In this document: in pieces, positions 17,998-26,798 of the stretch
How the letters are laid out: the number at the start of each line of letters is the position of its first letter
Numbering within the stretch: the stretch's first letter is position 1
Source of the DNA: an uncultured Alphaproteobacteria bacterium
GTDB taxonomy: Bacteria; Pseudomonadota; Alphaproteobacteria; CAAHEQ01; UBA3637
Assembly: GCA_934202735.1 (NCBI GenBank)
Contig: CAKPYH010000001.1
Location: forward strand, 248,001-312,000
DNA: 64,000 nt
Direction: 5' to 3'
Position numbers and translations under genes: made by a program
Notes under the pieces: model-generated
The model's database searches: none
Seen by the model: the letters and a program-made list of their open reading frames with translations, nothing else
Told to the model about the DNA's origin: nothing

Positions 17998-18080
17998 TGT
18001 CATTCCCGCGGAAGCGGGAATCCAGGATAAAAGAAGTCCTTATATATTCCTGGATCTCCGGGTCAAGCCCGAAGATGACA
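17998..18080 (+). repeat. Cloverleaf repeat, 83 bp
   Basis: TGTCAT...ATGACA ends, arm TCCCGCGGAAGCGGGA, central arm ATCCAGG...CCTGGAT and arm CGGGTCAAGCCCG. The clearest example of the fold in the window. Confidence 0.88.
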
Positions 18081-18170
18081 GGGGGGGGGAGTAAGTGTGT
18101 GGGTCGGGGCCGAAGATGACAATACTAAAAACTGCCCGAAGATGACATCTGTCGTTTATTCACTTTCCCT

Positions 18171-18199
18171 TTGACATTTCTCTGAAAATCGGATAAAGT
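18171..18199 (+). promoter_or_regulatory. Promoter of lipoprotein copy B
   Basis: TTGACA at 18171-18176, a 17-base spacer and TAAAGT at 18194-18199. Transcription is predicted from about 18206. Confidence 0.72.
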
Positions 18200-18205
18200 A
18201 AAAAC

Positions 18206-18377
18206 AGGGCAGATGATTCCCGCCCCGGGGTTTGGAAGCCCTATACATAAAACACATTATCCAACTGTTATACGGTTGGAAGGTGATAAAATAAGGCCTG
18301 ACGGCCGAATATATCGCACTATTTTGTAGTAGTTTCCAACTTCCAGCCGCCTCTCATCAAGGCTTTTCGGAAGGTGA
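18206..18377 (+). other. Conserved, structured leader of the small lipoprotein
   Basis: About 170 bases between predicted transcript start and ATG, identical in both inverted copies. Hairpins visible: CCAACTG/CGGTTGG with loop TTATA (18261-18279), GGCC/GGCC around TGAC (near 18294) and ACTA/TAGT. It may be a regulatory leader or a short RNA in its own right; no known family recognised. Confidence 0.45.
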
Positions 18378-18563
18378 ATGATGAAACGGATTTTAATTGT
18401 ATGGGGTGTTGTCTTGTCCCTGGGGGCGTGTTCGCAGGTGCCGGTTGTTTCGGACGTACATGTCAATCCCGATAAGAGCCTGACCATTACCCGGTGTGTG
18501 ATGGAACACAATGTTTTGACGGGAACCCTGTACATGCGGACGTGTACCCGTGAAACACTGTAA
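18378..18563 (+). CDS. Small lipoprotein, copy B
   Basis: 61 residues, protein identical to copy A at 13217-13402. Signal peptide with lipobox LGAC followed by SQVPVV; cysteines at the lipidation site and twice in the mature part. The GGAAGG ribosome site lies before a double ATG. The stop codon is TAA, while copy A uses TGA. No named family recognised. Confidence 0.78.
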   Translation: MMKRILIVWGVVLSLGACSQVPVVSDVHVNPDKSLTITRCVMEHNVLTGTLYMRTCTRETL

Positions 18564-18578
18564 AAAGAAAGAAGACTT

Positions 18579-18831
18579 TATGTTCCCTGGATCTCCGGGT
18601 CAAGCCCGAAGATGACAAAAAAAAGGGGGGGATATAGGCCCGGAAGATGACAGGGGATAGTGAATATCCGGCGGGGATCGGAGATGACAAAAAGGGGGGA
18701 TCTGACGGGGTCTAAAAATGATAATTCTTAAAATAAGGCCGATAACAATATAAAAAATGCCCGAAAATGACAACAGAAAACAAGCACCCGAAAATGGTGA
18801 TGACAGAAAAGTCCGGTGTAAATCGGGGTGT
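18579..18831. repeat. Gene-free interval with decayed repeat halves
   Basis: Contains a half cloverleaf unit (18586-18617) followed by several degraded copies of the GAAGATGACA end, for example near 18646 and 18763. No promoter or gene seen. Confidence 0.6.
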
Positions 18832-18868
18832 ACAAAAACGGGGCGTGTCCGAACAAGACACACCCCCG
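18832..18868 (-). terminator. Terminator of the TM2-pilin fusion gene
   Basis: On the minus strand a GGGGTGTGTC / GACACGCCCC stem with a 7-base loop followed by TTTTTG, 20 bases after the gene's stop. Confidence 0.82.
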
Positions 18869-18887
18869 AAAATAAAAACCAATCCTT

Positions 18888-19616
18888 TTATTCACCAAAG
18901 CGGATAATACAAGAGCCTGTTCCCCGGCAACCGGAGACCACTTTGTCGCCGGCAATTTTTCGGATTTGTGTAGCCAAGGCTGCATCGGTTATCTGCATTT
19001 GAACGATACCATCCGGGAAAGCCGCCATTTTGTCCACACCGCCCTGTTCTTGATCTTTAAAGGGTATTTCTTGATTTTCCTGAGTGATTTGGGCTTGAAT
19101 AGATAAGAGAGCCGCCTGCTCCAACACGGTATTTGCGTTATAACGGTTCGTGGCGGTGGTATAGCCGTCATGCACACCTATGCCGAAAACCGCCAGCAAC
19201 AACAAAATCATGAGGGTCGCAAAGAACATCAGAATACTCATGATAATGCCCAAAACAATTTTCAGAGTCTTGGCGGGCTTGAACGGAACACCGCGCGCAT
19301 CACGATTGACGGCAAAGATATTGACGATCACCCAAATACCGACACCTATCAGCAATAAACCGCCCGTCAAGGGGGATAACAACGTCATTAACAGTTGGAC
19401 AATCCCTTTCTTGGTATAGCCGGCATAAAAGTTATGAACGCCAAATCCGCCCAAGAAAAAGGCCAACAGGACATAGACCATTTGATCTTTACTCTCACCG
19501 GTCGGCGTGTTGTTCAGGGATAATAAGGTTTGTTTTTGAGCCTGAAACTCTTCTTCTGTGATGGCACCGCTTTGTTTCAAGGCGGCCAATTTTTCTATTT
19601 TATCAACGGTTGACAT
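18888..19616 (-). CDS. TM2-domain membrane protein with type IV pilin-like C-terminus
   Basis: 242 residues. The start at 19616 has AGGAG 8 bases upstream. Residues 1-40 form a SHOCT-like segment (EKLAALKQSGAITEEEFQAQ). Residues 50-115 are a TM2 domain with FFLGGFGVHNFYAGYTKKG and two membrane helices. A third helix (about 125-150) leads into GYTTATNRYNANTVLEQAAL, which matches GYTLAMNRYRANEILNTASI of the pilin genes at 32167-33051. The ending KVVSGCRGTGSCIIRF matches the pilin ending RRVVDECTKESDSCQLNM. So the third helix and ectodomain look like a pilin grafted onto TM2. There is no prepilin cleavage site; its role is unknown. Confidence 0.82.
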   Translation of the reverse strand: MSTVDKIEKLAALKQSGAITEEEFQAQKQTLLSLNNTPTGESKDQMVYVLLAFFLGGFGVHNFYAGYTKKGIVQLLMTLLSPLTGGLLLIGVGIWVIVNIFAVNRDARGVPFKPAKTLKIVLGIIMSILMFFATLMILLLLAVFGIGVHDGYTTATNRYNANTVLEQAALLSIQAQITQENQEIPFKDQEQGGVDKMAAFPDGIVQMQITDAALATQIRKIAGDKVVSGCRGTGSCIIRFGE

Positions 19617-19825
19617 TTTGTAAACTCCTTTCATGCACGATTGACACATTGAACATAACTCACAAAGATACTGATTGCAAGTCATTTTTAGTGATAATAC
19701 ATTTTTATTTAATAAAATATAAAATAAAACATTATATTTTTGCGGTATGAGTACAAATTTATGTTGACAATTCATCGGATTATATGTTAGACAGGTGTAG
19801 TGTCTTGAACTTGAAAGGAAAACAG

Positions 19826-20545
19826 ATGAAAAAAATACTTCTTGCACTGGCGCTGACAACGGCATTGCCGGCGATGGCGCAACACTATAACGGCGGTTAT
19901 TATCAACCCCAACCGTATGGTGGTCAATCGGCCGTCTATCGGTCCAACACGCAACGGGGCGGCGTTGCCTATAACCGTGGAAATACAGGGACTTATCAGA
20001 ACCGGGGACGGGCGGCCTATAACCGCAGTGGTATGGCAGGACGGCGGGGAACCGGTCGGCGGCAGGTGCAACACAAAACGTTTTATGTTACCCCGCGCTT
20101 GGGTGGCAGTTATGTCAATTTCTTGGACGGCGATAGTGTCAGTGGCTTTGGTGTGATGGGCAATGTGGCCGTCGGGATGTATTTCGGACAAAACTTCCGG
20201 GCCGATGCCGAAGTCGGATACCACTTCAAACGGGAAGTGGTGAACTATGTGGATTACAGTCAATGGGACTTTACGTTGAACGGATATTATGATTTCAAAA
20301 ACCGGTCGCCTTTGACACCTTTTATCGGGGTGAATGCCGGGTTTTATAATCAAAAGTTGAGCCTGAATAAATGGGCAGATTATTCGGCATCCGAAACCAA
20401 CTTCGGTTTGGGGTTGTCCGGTGGGGCCAGTTATCAAATCAATGATATGATGGCCTTTGAAGGTATGGTTCGGGGGACGTACATTTTCTGTGAGGGAAAT
20501 GCGATCAACCTGGACGTTTTGGCCGGTTTGCGGTTTAGTTTTTAA
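19826..20545 (+). CDS. Outer membrane beta-barrel protein (Omp25/opacity-like)
   Basis: 239 residues with a signal peptide ending at AMAQ. A Tyr/Arg/Gly/Asn-rich unstructured segment (about 20-85) precedes a barrel-like region beginning KTFYVTPRLGGSYVNF. Alternating strands end in GLRFSF, a C-terminal Phe as in Gram-negative outer membrane proteins. The start at 19826 follows AAAGGA; an in-frame Met 14 codons upstream is not needed. A TTGACA at 19764 suggests a promoter, but no good -10 matches. It is followed 15 bases later by a small lipoprotein gene, probably co-transcribed. Confidence 0.82.
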   Translation: MKKILLALALTTALPAMAQHYNGGYYQPQPYGGQSAVYRSNTQRGGVAYNRGNTGTYQNRGRAAYNRSGMAGRRGTGRRQVQHKTFYVTPRLGGSYVNFLDGDSVSGFGVMGNVAVGMYFGQNFRADAEVGYHFKREVVNYVDYSQWDFTLNGYYDFKNRSPLTPFIGVNAGFYNQKLSLNKWADYSASETNFGLGLSGGASYQINDMMAFEGMVRGTYIFCEGNAINLDVLAGLRFSF

Positions 20546-20560
20546 GAAAGGATAAGAATA

Positions 20561-20893
20561 ATGAAAAAAATAATGATGTTTTGTGGTATGGCGGCGTTGT
20601 TGGTCGGTTTAACCGGTTGTGTAACGCATGATCTGGTCGGGGGTGAATTGATGAGCCTGTCCGATGTACAATTCCGGAATACGCGTTTCCGCCACGGTCG
20701 CAGTTGTACCAATTTATTGTTCCCGGTCAGAGTCCCGTTTGCGGACGGTTGGATGGGGATTCCGTTGGGGGGACAAGCTCGGACATTGACCGCCATTCAG
20801 GAAGGTCGCATCAACAAAGTTGAATTCATGGAAAAGACCACGGAATACTATGTGTTGGTGGGCCGTGTCTGTACAGACGTGTACGGCGAATAA
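20561..20893 (+). CDS. Small lipoprotein of unknown function
   Basis: 110 residues with a signal peptide and lipobox LTGC at about 17-20, so predicted to be lipid-anchored. The mature part contains LPLGG/IPLGGQART-like glycine turns and two further cysteines (GRSCTN and GRVCTD). It may be related to TRL-like small lipoproteins, but I cannot confirm that. It lies just after the barrel gene and ends at a strong terminator, so the two probably form one transcription unit for surface proteins. Confidence 0.72.
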   Translation: MKKIMMFCGMAALLVGLTGCVTHDLVGGELMSLSDVQFRNTRFRHGRSCTNLLFPVRVPFADGWMGIPLGGQARTLTAIQEGRINKVEFMEKTTEYYVLVGRVCTDVYGE

Positions 20894-20911
20894 CGGGAAC
20901 CTGTATCGCAG

Positions 20912-20937
20912 AGCCGGCCCGTGGGGCCGGCTTTTAT
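20912..20937 (+). terminator. Rho-independent terminator
   Basis: 9-bp GC-rich stem AGCCGGCCC / GGGCCGGCT with loop GTG, then TTTT. It ends the barrel-lipoprotein unit. Confidence 0.92.
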
Positions 20938-20999
20938 TGTGGGGTTGGCAATCAGGATAATCACTTGTCAGATTTTTTCAAAGTGTACCGGGCAAGTAA

Positions 21000-21779
21000 T
21001 CATTTGTTTTCTTCTTGAAATAAAGGGATTGATTTAATATCCCAGTTAATACCGGTTTTAACGACACGGGCCGGGATACCGGCAATAATGATACCTGATT
21101 CAGGAAAAGCGCGATTCACAACCGATTTTGTTCCTATGACACAATTGTCGGCAATACGTGTTCCTTTTAACAAAGCGGCCCCTTCACAAATCCACACATG
21201 ATTTCCGATGACAATATCTTGTCCGTAATTCAAAATCTGATGCGTGTTTGAATCATAGATGGTATGCGAATCCGATGTGCGGACAACCGTGTTATAACTG
21301 AATATCACATCATCCCCGATGTGCAATGACATATTGTTTTCTTCGCCGATATAAAAGTAGGCTGATCCGGAAATGCCGAAATTTTTGCCGATTATAATTT
21401 GTGAACCGCCGGCCAGTTCAAATCGGGATCGTTTAATACCCATGAGACAAGATTCAACGCTAAAAGTATTCCCGTTTCCGGTTATAGATAAAACCGTATG
21501 TTCAAAGTGCCAGGGATAGCCGATTTTTACCACATTGTTATCCCCGTCTATGGTAAGGGTCAGGCCCGCTAAACCGAAAGTCAAAGGAATTTCTTGATTA
21601 TCTTTTACCAAAATAACGCGATTATTTTTCCCTGTGATTTTTAATCGTCCGATACCATGGGACAGCAAGGCTTTTCGGAAGTTTTTTGATCGGATTTTAG
21701 GAAAGAGAAAGGCAGAGAAAAAAACAACGATTATTCTTTTTAGCCGATATAAGTATGTTCTGTTGTGTGATAAAATCAT
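21000..21779 (-). CDS. Left-handed beta-helix acyltransferase (hexapeptide-repeat family)
   Basis: Predicted O-acetyltransferase for surface polysaccharide, 259 residues. The start at 21779 follows GGAGGT 8 bases upstream; a Met 14 codons further up is not used. The C-terminal third has the hexapeptide pattern and features of the maltose/galactoside acetyltransferase group: SDSHTIYD, VIGNHVWICEGAALLKGTRI, NCVIGTKSVV and GIPARVVK. The N-terminal half is a degenerate beta-helix. It overlaps the upstream truncated glycosyltransferase by 4 bases. Confidence 0.85.
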   Translation of the reverse strand: MILSHNRTYLYRLKRIIVVFFSAFLFPKIRSKNFRKALLSHGIGRLKITGKNNRVILVKDNQEIPLTFGLAGLTLTIDGDNNVVKIGYPWHFEHTVLSITGNGNTFSVESCLMGIKRSRFELAGGSQIIIGKNFGISGSAYFYIGEENNMSLHIGDDVIFSYNTVVRTSDSHTIYDSNTHQILNYGQDIVIGNHVWICEGAALLKGTRIADNCVIGTKSVVNRAFPESGIIIAGIPARVVKTGINWDIKSIPLFQEENK

Positions 21780-22144
21780 GATTGGGACCTCCGTATCCGA
21801 TGAGATAATCGCGTGAACCAATAGGGACTCTTGATAATGCGGCGAAAATTTTTGTCCGAGGTTAAAATAGCCCGATGTGCCTGCATAAAAGAACGGACAC
21901 GATTATAGTAGGTGCGATACGCATCTGTTTTTGAAAACTTGCCGCTGATATGCCAATTCAGTACGGTGGCACAATATCGGATATAATTATCATCCCGAGT
22001 GTGATCGCGCGACAGGTCGTCCAGGCACAGAATCTCCAGGGTCGGATAACGGGTGGCGATCAGGGAATCCAATAGTGCGCCGATATAGGCTTTGGCATTA
22101 TAGCAGGGAATAATGACCGAAAAGGCGGGGCTAGAATTTGTCAT
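21776..22144 (-). pseudogene. Family 2 glycosyltransferase remnant with internal deletion
   Basis: 122 residues. The N-terminus is a normal GT2 start: FSVIIPCYNAKAYIGALLDS then EILCLDDLSRDHT. After that the sequence jumps to a C-terminal-like helical region (KTDAYRTYYNRVRSFMQAH), so the DxD donor-binding site and acceptor domain are missing. Normal members have 250-350 residues. The frame is open, which fits an in-frame internal deletion. It sits between a GT8-GT4 fusion and an acyltransferase, with short overlaps to both. It is probably inactive, though a short coupled protein is still translated. Confidence 0.62.
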
Positions 22145-24053
22145 GCATTTCCTTCATAATCACCTCCCGCAAGTCTTGAACAAACCGCGGAATGTTGTGT
22201 GTGGCGCGTACATAGTCTATAGCAGATTTGGCTTTTTGCGTGTATAACTCATCATTTTCCATCATTTCCCGAATGGCCGGAATAAAGAGGTCTACACCAT
22301 CAAAGCCATCGCCGGGAATGGTGCCCACAAAGGTTCCAAACCGTTTGGTTAAATCTTCCCGTTCCAAGTCGGATACCAATACGGTCCCGTAAGATAACGC
22401 TTCCAGCCAGGAAATCGGAATCCCTTCCCAGATAGCCGTGCTGCACAATACGCGACTTTCCCGAATCAGGCGTTGCTTGGTCTCGCCGTCCACATGGCCC
22501 GCAAAATGCAGGTTCGGAATGTCCCGATCCAGGTAAGGGGCCAGCATGTGTTTATTTTCATCTTTGTGGCGGAAAAATTGCCCCAGGACATAAAAGTCAT
22601 ATTCGGGCATGCGGGTGGCCAGTTCACAAAACAACCAAGCCCGTTTTTGCGCTTCCAATCGGCCCAGAAAAATGACTTGCTTTTTCTTTTGCGTGATGTC
22701 AAATTGATATTCAAAATCCATATCAATCGGATTGGGCAGGTATTGTATCGGTGTGGCTTCGGGCAGGCGATACAATTCCCGGGCCAAAGGATTTAAGGAA
22801 TACCCTTGCGAAATAAACTTGACGCGCCCTTGTTCATTTAAAGCATGCACCGTATCATAGACCTGTTGATTGTAAAAGCAGGGATCTTTAATAGACTGCA
22901 TCGTGTTGATGACATCGTCCCACGCCGACCGGGGCCGGGGATCTTGAATCCATAAAATCAGTCGCTTGTGCGGATCGGGTTCGTGACGGGGGATATAATC
23001 CGTTGTCAATTCAATGCTTAAATAAATGTCATATTTTTTGCGTTTTAACCACCAACGCGCCATAAAGCCAAACCGCGGTAAGCGGTATAAATCCACATTG
23101 TCTTCATGAAACCGGGTGGCCCACAGATGCCGTTTCCCTTTACCGAGCAAGACATCCAGATGAATGTCTTGATTCGGAATGTATTTGGCAATGTATTTCC
23201 GGGCCAAAAAGCCATAACCGCCAAAGGCCGTCTTGGCCCCGCCGAAAAACTCATCAATCAACAAACCGACCCGAATTTTCCGGTTGATAAGGGTGCGTGC
23301 CTGCCGTGCGTAGTGTTTCCAAACATGCCCTTGGATGACACGAGTCTGCCACGGCTTTTTGGCCCCCGTATAGTGTAAGATACAGGCCTGTTTCAGTTTG
23401 CTTTTTTCCCGGCGCATGTTGCGGGACGTCATGTTATAAATGCTGTCTACCGCTTTGATTTTACCCCGACACACCAGGTTGATGATATCTTGATCCTGAT
23501 ACAGAATTTTGCCGGTTAAAGCCTTGGTTTGCTCTACACATTTTTGCCCAACCCGATCGGTCCGCATTTGGTCCAAATTCATCAATAAAACACCGCCGTT
23601 GACATACACATCGGATGATGTCAGGCCGATATCGGATTTATACCCTTTGTCCCGAATGAACATGTCTTCCACCCCGGCCAAGTCATATCCCGTCAGGTCC
23701 GTTTGATACAGACCCGTCAGGTTGCCTTTAACGATTAAATCCGTGTCTAAATACAAGGCCCGATCCGCCTGTGGCAAGACTTCGGCAATAAAATATCGGT
23801 AATATGTTTCCGGTGAAATATACGCTATATTGACCGTTAAATCACGGACCCGATCGGCCGGTATGTCTATCCGGTCCACCGTTGCCTGTCGGGCCACTTT
23901 GCGTAGGATGGCCAAATTGTCATCACTTAAATCCGATGACAGAATATAAAAATGTACGGTATCGCTTCGGTGATGATCCAAAACGGATGTCATCACAACG
24001 GCTGCTTTATCCGCATATTGGTTATTGATACAAAAGACGATATTCATTTCCAT
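22131..24053 (-). CDS. Fusion glycosyltransferase: GT8 domain plus GT4-like domain
   Basis: 640 residues starting at MEMNIVFCINN (24053), with AGGA 8 bases upstream. The N-terminal ~270 residues are a family 8 (LgtC-like) galactosyl/glucosyltransferase with the DxD motif ALYLDTDLIVKG, VNGGVLLMNLD and YQDQDIIN, ending with HYTGAKKPW. The C-terminal ~350 residues are a GT-B enzyme of the GT4 type with YLPNPIDM, VIFLGRLEAQKR and the donor-binding EGIPISWLEALSYG. Two sugar additions in one polypeptide fit assembly of lipooligosaccharide or capsule. Product structure cannot be inferred. Confidence 0.88.
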   Translation of the reverse strand: MEMNIVFCINNQYADKAAVVMTSVLDHHRSDTVHFYILSSDLSDDNLAILRKVARQATVDRIDIPADRVRDLTVNIAYISPETYYRYFIAEVLPQADRALYLDTDLIVKGNLTGLYQTDLTGYDLAGVEDMFIRDKGYKSDIGLTSSDVYVNGGVLLMNLDQMRTDRVGQKCVEQTKALTGKILYQDQDIINLVCRGKIKAVDSIYNMTSRNMRREKSKLKQACILHYTGAKKPWQTRVIQGHVWKHYARQARTLINRKIRVGLLIDEFFGGAKTAFGGYGFLARKYIAKYIPNQDIHLDVLLGKGKRHLWATRFHEDNVDLYRLPRFGFMARWWLKRKKYDIYLSIELTTDYIPRHEPDPHKRLILWIQDPRPRSAWDDVINTMQSIKDPCFYNQQVYDTVHALNEQGRVKFISQGYSLNPLARELYRLPEATPIQYLPNPIDMDFEYQFDITQKKKQVIFLGRLEAQKRAWLFCELATRMPEYDFYVLGQFFRHKDENKHMLAPYLDRDIPNLHFAGHVDGETKQRLIRESRVLCSTAIWEGIPISWLEALSYGTVLVSDLEREDLTKRFGTFVGTIPGDGFDGVDLFIPAIREMMENDELYTQKAKSAIDYVRATHNIPRFVQDLREVIMKEMHDKF

Positions 24054-24138
24054 CTTGCTTGTCCTTGGGGTTAAAATGATACTGGTTTCAGAATACACGA
24101 ACAGGGACAAAAGTCAACTTTTTTTTTGTAAAACGGGC

Positions 24139-25986
24139 CTATTTTCCTGCGGTCAGGTTTTCCAAGGCCGTTGCCGCCGTATCCCATAGGGCTTCTTGTT
24201 CCGTGATTTGAGTGTTCAGGTCCGTCATTTCACGCCCTAACGTCGCGTAATCTATCCCCACACCCCCTTGGGTCAGGGTCGCTTGAATGTCATCACGCCG
24301 GCGGGTCAAGGTTTCCAGGGCTTGCTCGGCCCGTTGCATTTGTCGCGTCAGAGTGCTTTTAGAGATCGGACGAGCCGGACGGGGCGTGATGATTTTTGGG
24401 GGCGTAGCGGGGGCTTTTTCGGTATGTTCGGGACCCGTCTCTAACGCCGTCCGATAATCGTCCAGATCCCCTTTATAAGGGCGACAGGTGCCGTCTTGTA
24501 CCAACCACAACGTATCGCAGACGCAAGACAGAATATGAAAATCGTGCGTAATTAAAATCACGGAACCCGTGTATTGATTCAGGGCTTGAATCAACGCGTT
24601 CCGTCCCGTCATGTCCAAGTGGTTGGTCGGCTCGTCCAAAATCAACAAATTCGGCCGAGAAATACAAATCCGAGCCAGGACCAGACGTGCTTTTTCCCCA
24701 CCCGACAAGTGCCCGATCGGCGTAATGGCTTTGTTGGCTTCCAATCCGAACCGCCCCAGGTAAGACCGAACCCCGGTTTCCGTCTTGTCCGGCATCAGGG
24801 GGGTCAGGTACGCCACCGGTGTTGCATCGGCCGGCAGGGTTTCATTTTGTTGCTGATTAAAAAAGCCGACTTTCAGTTTCGTGTTTTTGAACAGGGTCCC
24901 GGCCGACAAGGGCAACAAGCCCGCAATCAGCTTCGCCAGTGTGGATTTACCGTTGCCGTTGCGGCCCAGCAGGGCAATGCGCTCGTTGTCGCCGATACTG
25001 ATATTCAGGTGCGTTAAAACCGGTGTATCCGTGTATCCGACAGCGGCATCTTGTAACCGAATATAGGGCGGGGCCAGCCGGTCTGCTTCGGGAAACTCAA
25101 AAGAATCCTGTTTGTCGGGCAATAATTCGGGATCCTGTCCCATTTTTTCCAGCATTTTCAGACGACTTTGCGCTTGTTTGGCTTTGGTGGCCTTGTACCG
25201 AAAGCGATCAATATAGGATTGCAGGTGAGCGCGTTTGTCCTGATTTTTTTGAATTTGACGGCGGGCTTGTTCCCGGCGGGCGGCATAGGTGGTTTGAAAG
25301 GTGTGAAAGTTCCCCGAATACAGGACTAATTTTCCCTGTTCAAAATGTAAAATAGCGTGGCAGTTGTGATCCAAAAAATCTTTATCGTGACTGATAATCA
25401 ACAACGTGCCGGCATATTTTTTCAAGTAGTTTTCCAACCAAATGGTGGCTTCCAGGTCCAAGTGGTTGGTCGGTTCGTCCAGTAATAAGATATCCGAGTG
25501 TTGAAACAATGCCCCCGCCAAAGCCAACCGCATGCGCCACCCGCCCGAAAAATCCGATACCGGTCGGGATAAATCACACTGGGAAAACCCCAGCCCGTGC
25601 AAAATGGTGGCGACCCGCCCTTCGGCCGAATCAGACCCCAGGCGATTTAAGTGATCATGAATGTCCGCTAACTCTTCCGGTCGGGCCGTTTCCAAAGTCC
25701 GCCGGAGTGCCATCAGAGCCGTGTCTTTTTCCAGTACAAAGCGTAAAATCGGTACGGTGGTGTCGGTGATTTCTTGTTCCACGTATGCCACCGTGGCATT
25801 CTTGGGCACAAAAACATCCCCCGAAAACGCATCGGTTTGCCCCAATAAAATACGGAATAAAGTGGACTTGCCACACCCGTTATCGCCCACAATGCCGACC
25901 CGCGCCCCATCGTCAATTTGACAACAGGCATCGGTCAATAAGGCTTTATCCGCCATGCGAACGGTCAGATTTTGAATTTGAATCAT
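24139..25986 (-). CDS. ABC-F family ATPase (YheS/Uup type)
   Basis: Soluble tandem ATPase that acts on the ribosome, 615 residues; no membrane segments. Two nucleotide-binding domains are visible: Walker A GDNGCGKST and GRNGNGKST, signatures DFSGGWRMRLALA and HLSGGEKARLVLA, and Walker B ILLLDEPTNHLD and LLILDEPTNHLD. The linker between them is helical and charged (about 235-300). The C-terminal coiled coil (last 70 residues) is like Uup/YheS. The start at 25986 follows AAGGA; the upstream Met is out of the conserved region. It could be a translation factor or give antibiotic tolerance; housekeeping is more likely. Confidence 0.93.
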   Translation of the reverse strand: MIQIQNLTVRMADKALLTDACCQIDDGARVGIVGDNGCGKSTLFRILLGQTDAFSGDVFVPKNATVAYVEQEITDTTVPILRFVLEKDTALMALRRTLETARPEELADIHDHLNRLGSDSAEGRVATILHGLGFSQCDLSRPVSDFSGGWRMRLALAGALFQHSDILLLDEPTNHLDLEATIWLENYLKKYAGTLLIISHDKDFLDHNCHAILHFEQGKLVLYSGNFHTFQTTYAARREQARRQIQKNQDKRAHLQSYIDRFRYKATKAKQAQSRLKMLEKMGQDPELLPDKQDSFEFPEADRLAPPYIRLQDAAVGYTDTPVLTHLNISIGDNERIALLGRNGNGKSTLAKLIAGLLPLSAGTLFKNTKLKVGFFNQQQNETLPADATPVAYLTPLMPDKTETGVRSYLGRFGLEANKAITPIGHLSGGEKARLVLARICISRPNLLILDEPTNHLDMTGRNALIQALNQYTGSVILITHDFHILSCVCDTLWLVQDGTCRPYKGDLDDYRTALETGPEHTEKAPATPPKIITPRPARPISKSTLTRQMQRAEQALETLTRRRDDIQATLTQGGVGIDYATLGREMTDLNTQITEQEALWDTAATALENLTAGK

Positions 25987-26093
25987 GTTCGGGTTCCTTG
26001 TGTTTGCGGGATAGTATATCAAAAAATCCCCGTAAAATCAAGGCTTGTTTTCGGTAGGCCGGCGGGGTGTTGGCTCGGCCTGTCCCGCACGGG

Positions 26094-26798
26094 TTATATG
26101 TCGCGGAGCGGTGTGCGGATCAGGCACCATAACCGGCGCAGGCACCATGCTATTCCTCGGTAAAGAATGATGAGAATAATTATCCACCAGAAGATGAAAA
26201 AACACCCTATGAGAATGAATATGCCGGTACTCTGACTGTATGTTAGCAAGGCTTGACGCATATCATTCAAGATGTCGCCCCCGAACGTATCGGTCGGGAA
26301 AGAGATGTCCGTCAGGAACCGATGTGTCTCATCAGGGATAGTCAAACACACCGTTATCCAAGCCAGCCAGCCGATGATCAGAAAAAACATAAAAGGTATT
26401 TTGGATGTGTTTGTTTCGTTATCGCGGGCGGGTTGGACAACCGGTTTCCGGGTCGGTGAAGCCCGGGGCGGTATCGGGTTGGGGGTGAATATATGAGCAA
26501 AGAGATATGAGACTATGGCTATTATCAGCGACTTCAACCTTAATGTAATACAGAAGTCTAACATCGCCAGGAAGGCCAATATCCAGCATGCAGCAGTGGT
26601 ACTTTTAAGTTTATTGGGGGATAATATATCGGAAAGAACAAGAACCGGATTCGTACCGTTTTGATTCTGATCTTCTGCCTTTTTGTGTAAGGCATGGATA
26701 ATCGCTTTTTGTATCTGACGATGTACCCGTTGAATCCGGGGGTGATGATCCAAAAAATCGGCACCGGCATCATAAAGTTTTACCAAAATGTTAGGCAT
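26094..26798 (-). CDS. Membrane protein of unknown function
   Basis: 234 residues, start at 26798 with AGGA upstream. An amphipathic N-terminal part (about 1-60, His/Gln/Lys-rich) is followed by a helical pair (about 70-110), a Pro/Arg-rich cytosolic stretch (PRASPTRKPV), and two further hydrophobic segments near 135 and 195-225. No family recognised. It stands alone between an ABC-F gene and metK. Confidence 0.6.
   Translation of the reverse strand: MPNILVKLYDAGADFLDHHPRIQRVHRQIQKAIIHALHKKAEDQNQNGTNPVLVLSDILSPNKLKSTTAACWILAFLAMLDFCITLRLKSLIIAIVSYLFAHIFTPNPIPPRASPTRKPVVQPARDNETNTSKIPFMFFLIIGWLAWITVCLTIPDETHRFLTDISFPTDTFGGDILNDMRQALLTYSQSTGIFILIGCFFIFWWIIILIILYRGIAWCLRRLWCLIRTPLRDI

Larger units (their letters stand above)
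18134..18578 (+). repeat. 445-bp inverted duplication, copy B (promoter, leader and lipoprotein gene)
   Basis: Inverted partner of 13202-13646, about 99 percent identical by eye. It spans the promoter, an identical ~170-base leader and the lipoprotein gene plus about 15 bases. Both ends merge into cloverleaf-repeat halves. Confidence 0.92.

Noticed and set aside
17797..18003. Open frame through the long repeat (also 33175-33480 and 48944-49300)
   Set aside because: Each lies wholly in the dispersed repeat, lacks a ribosome site and recurs only because the repeat recurs.
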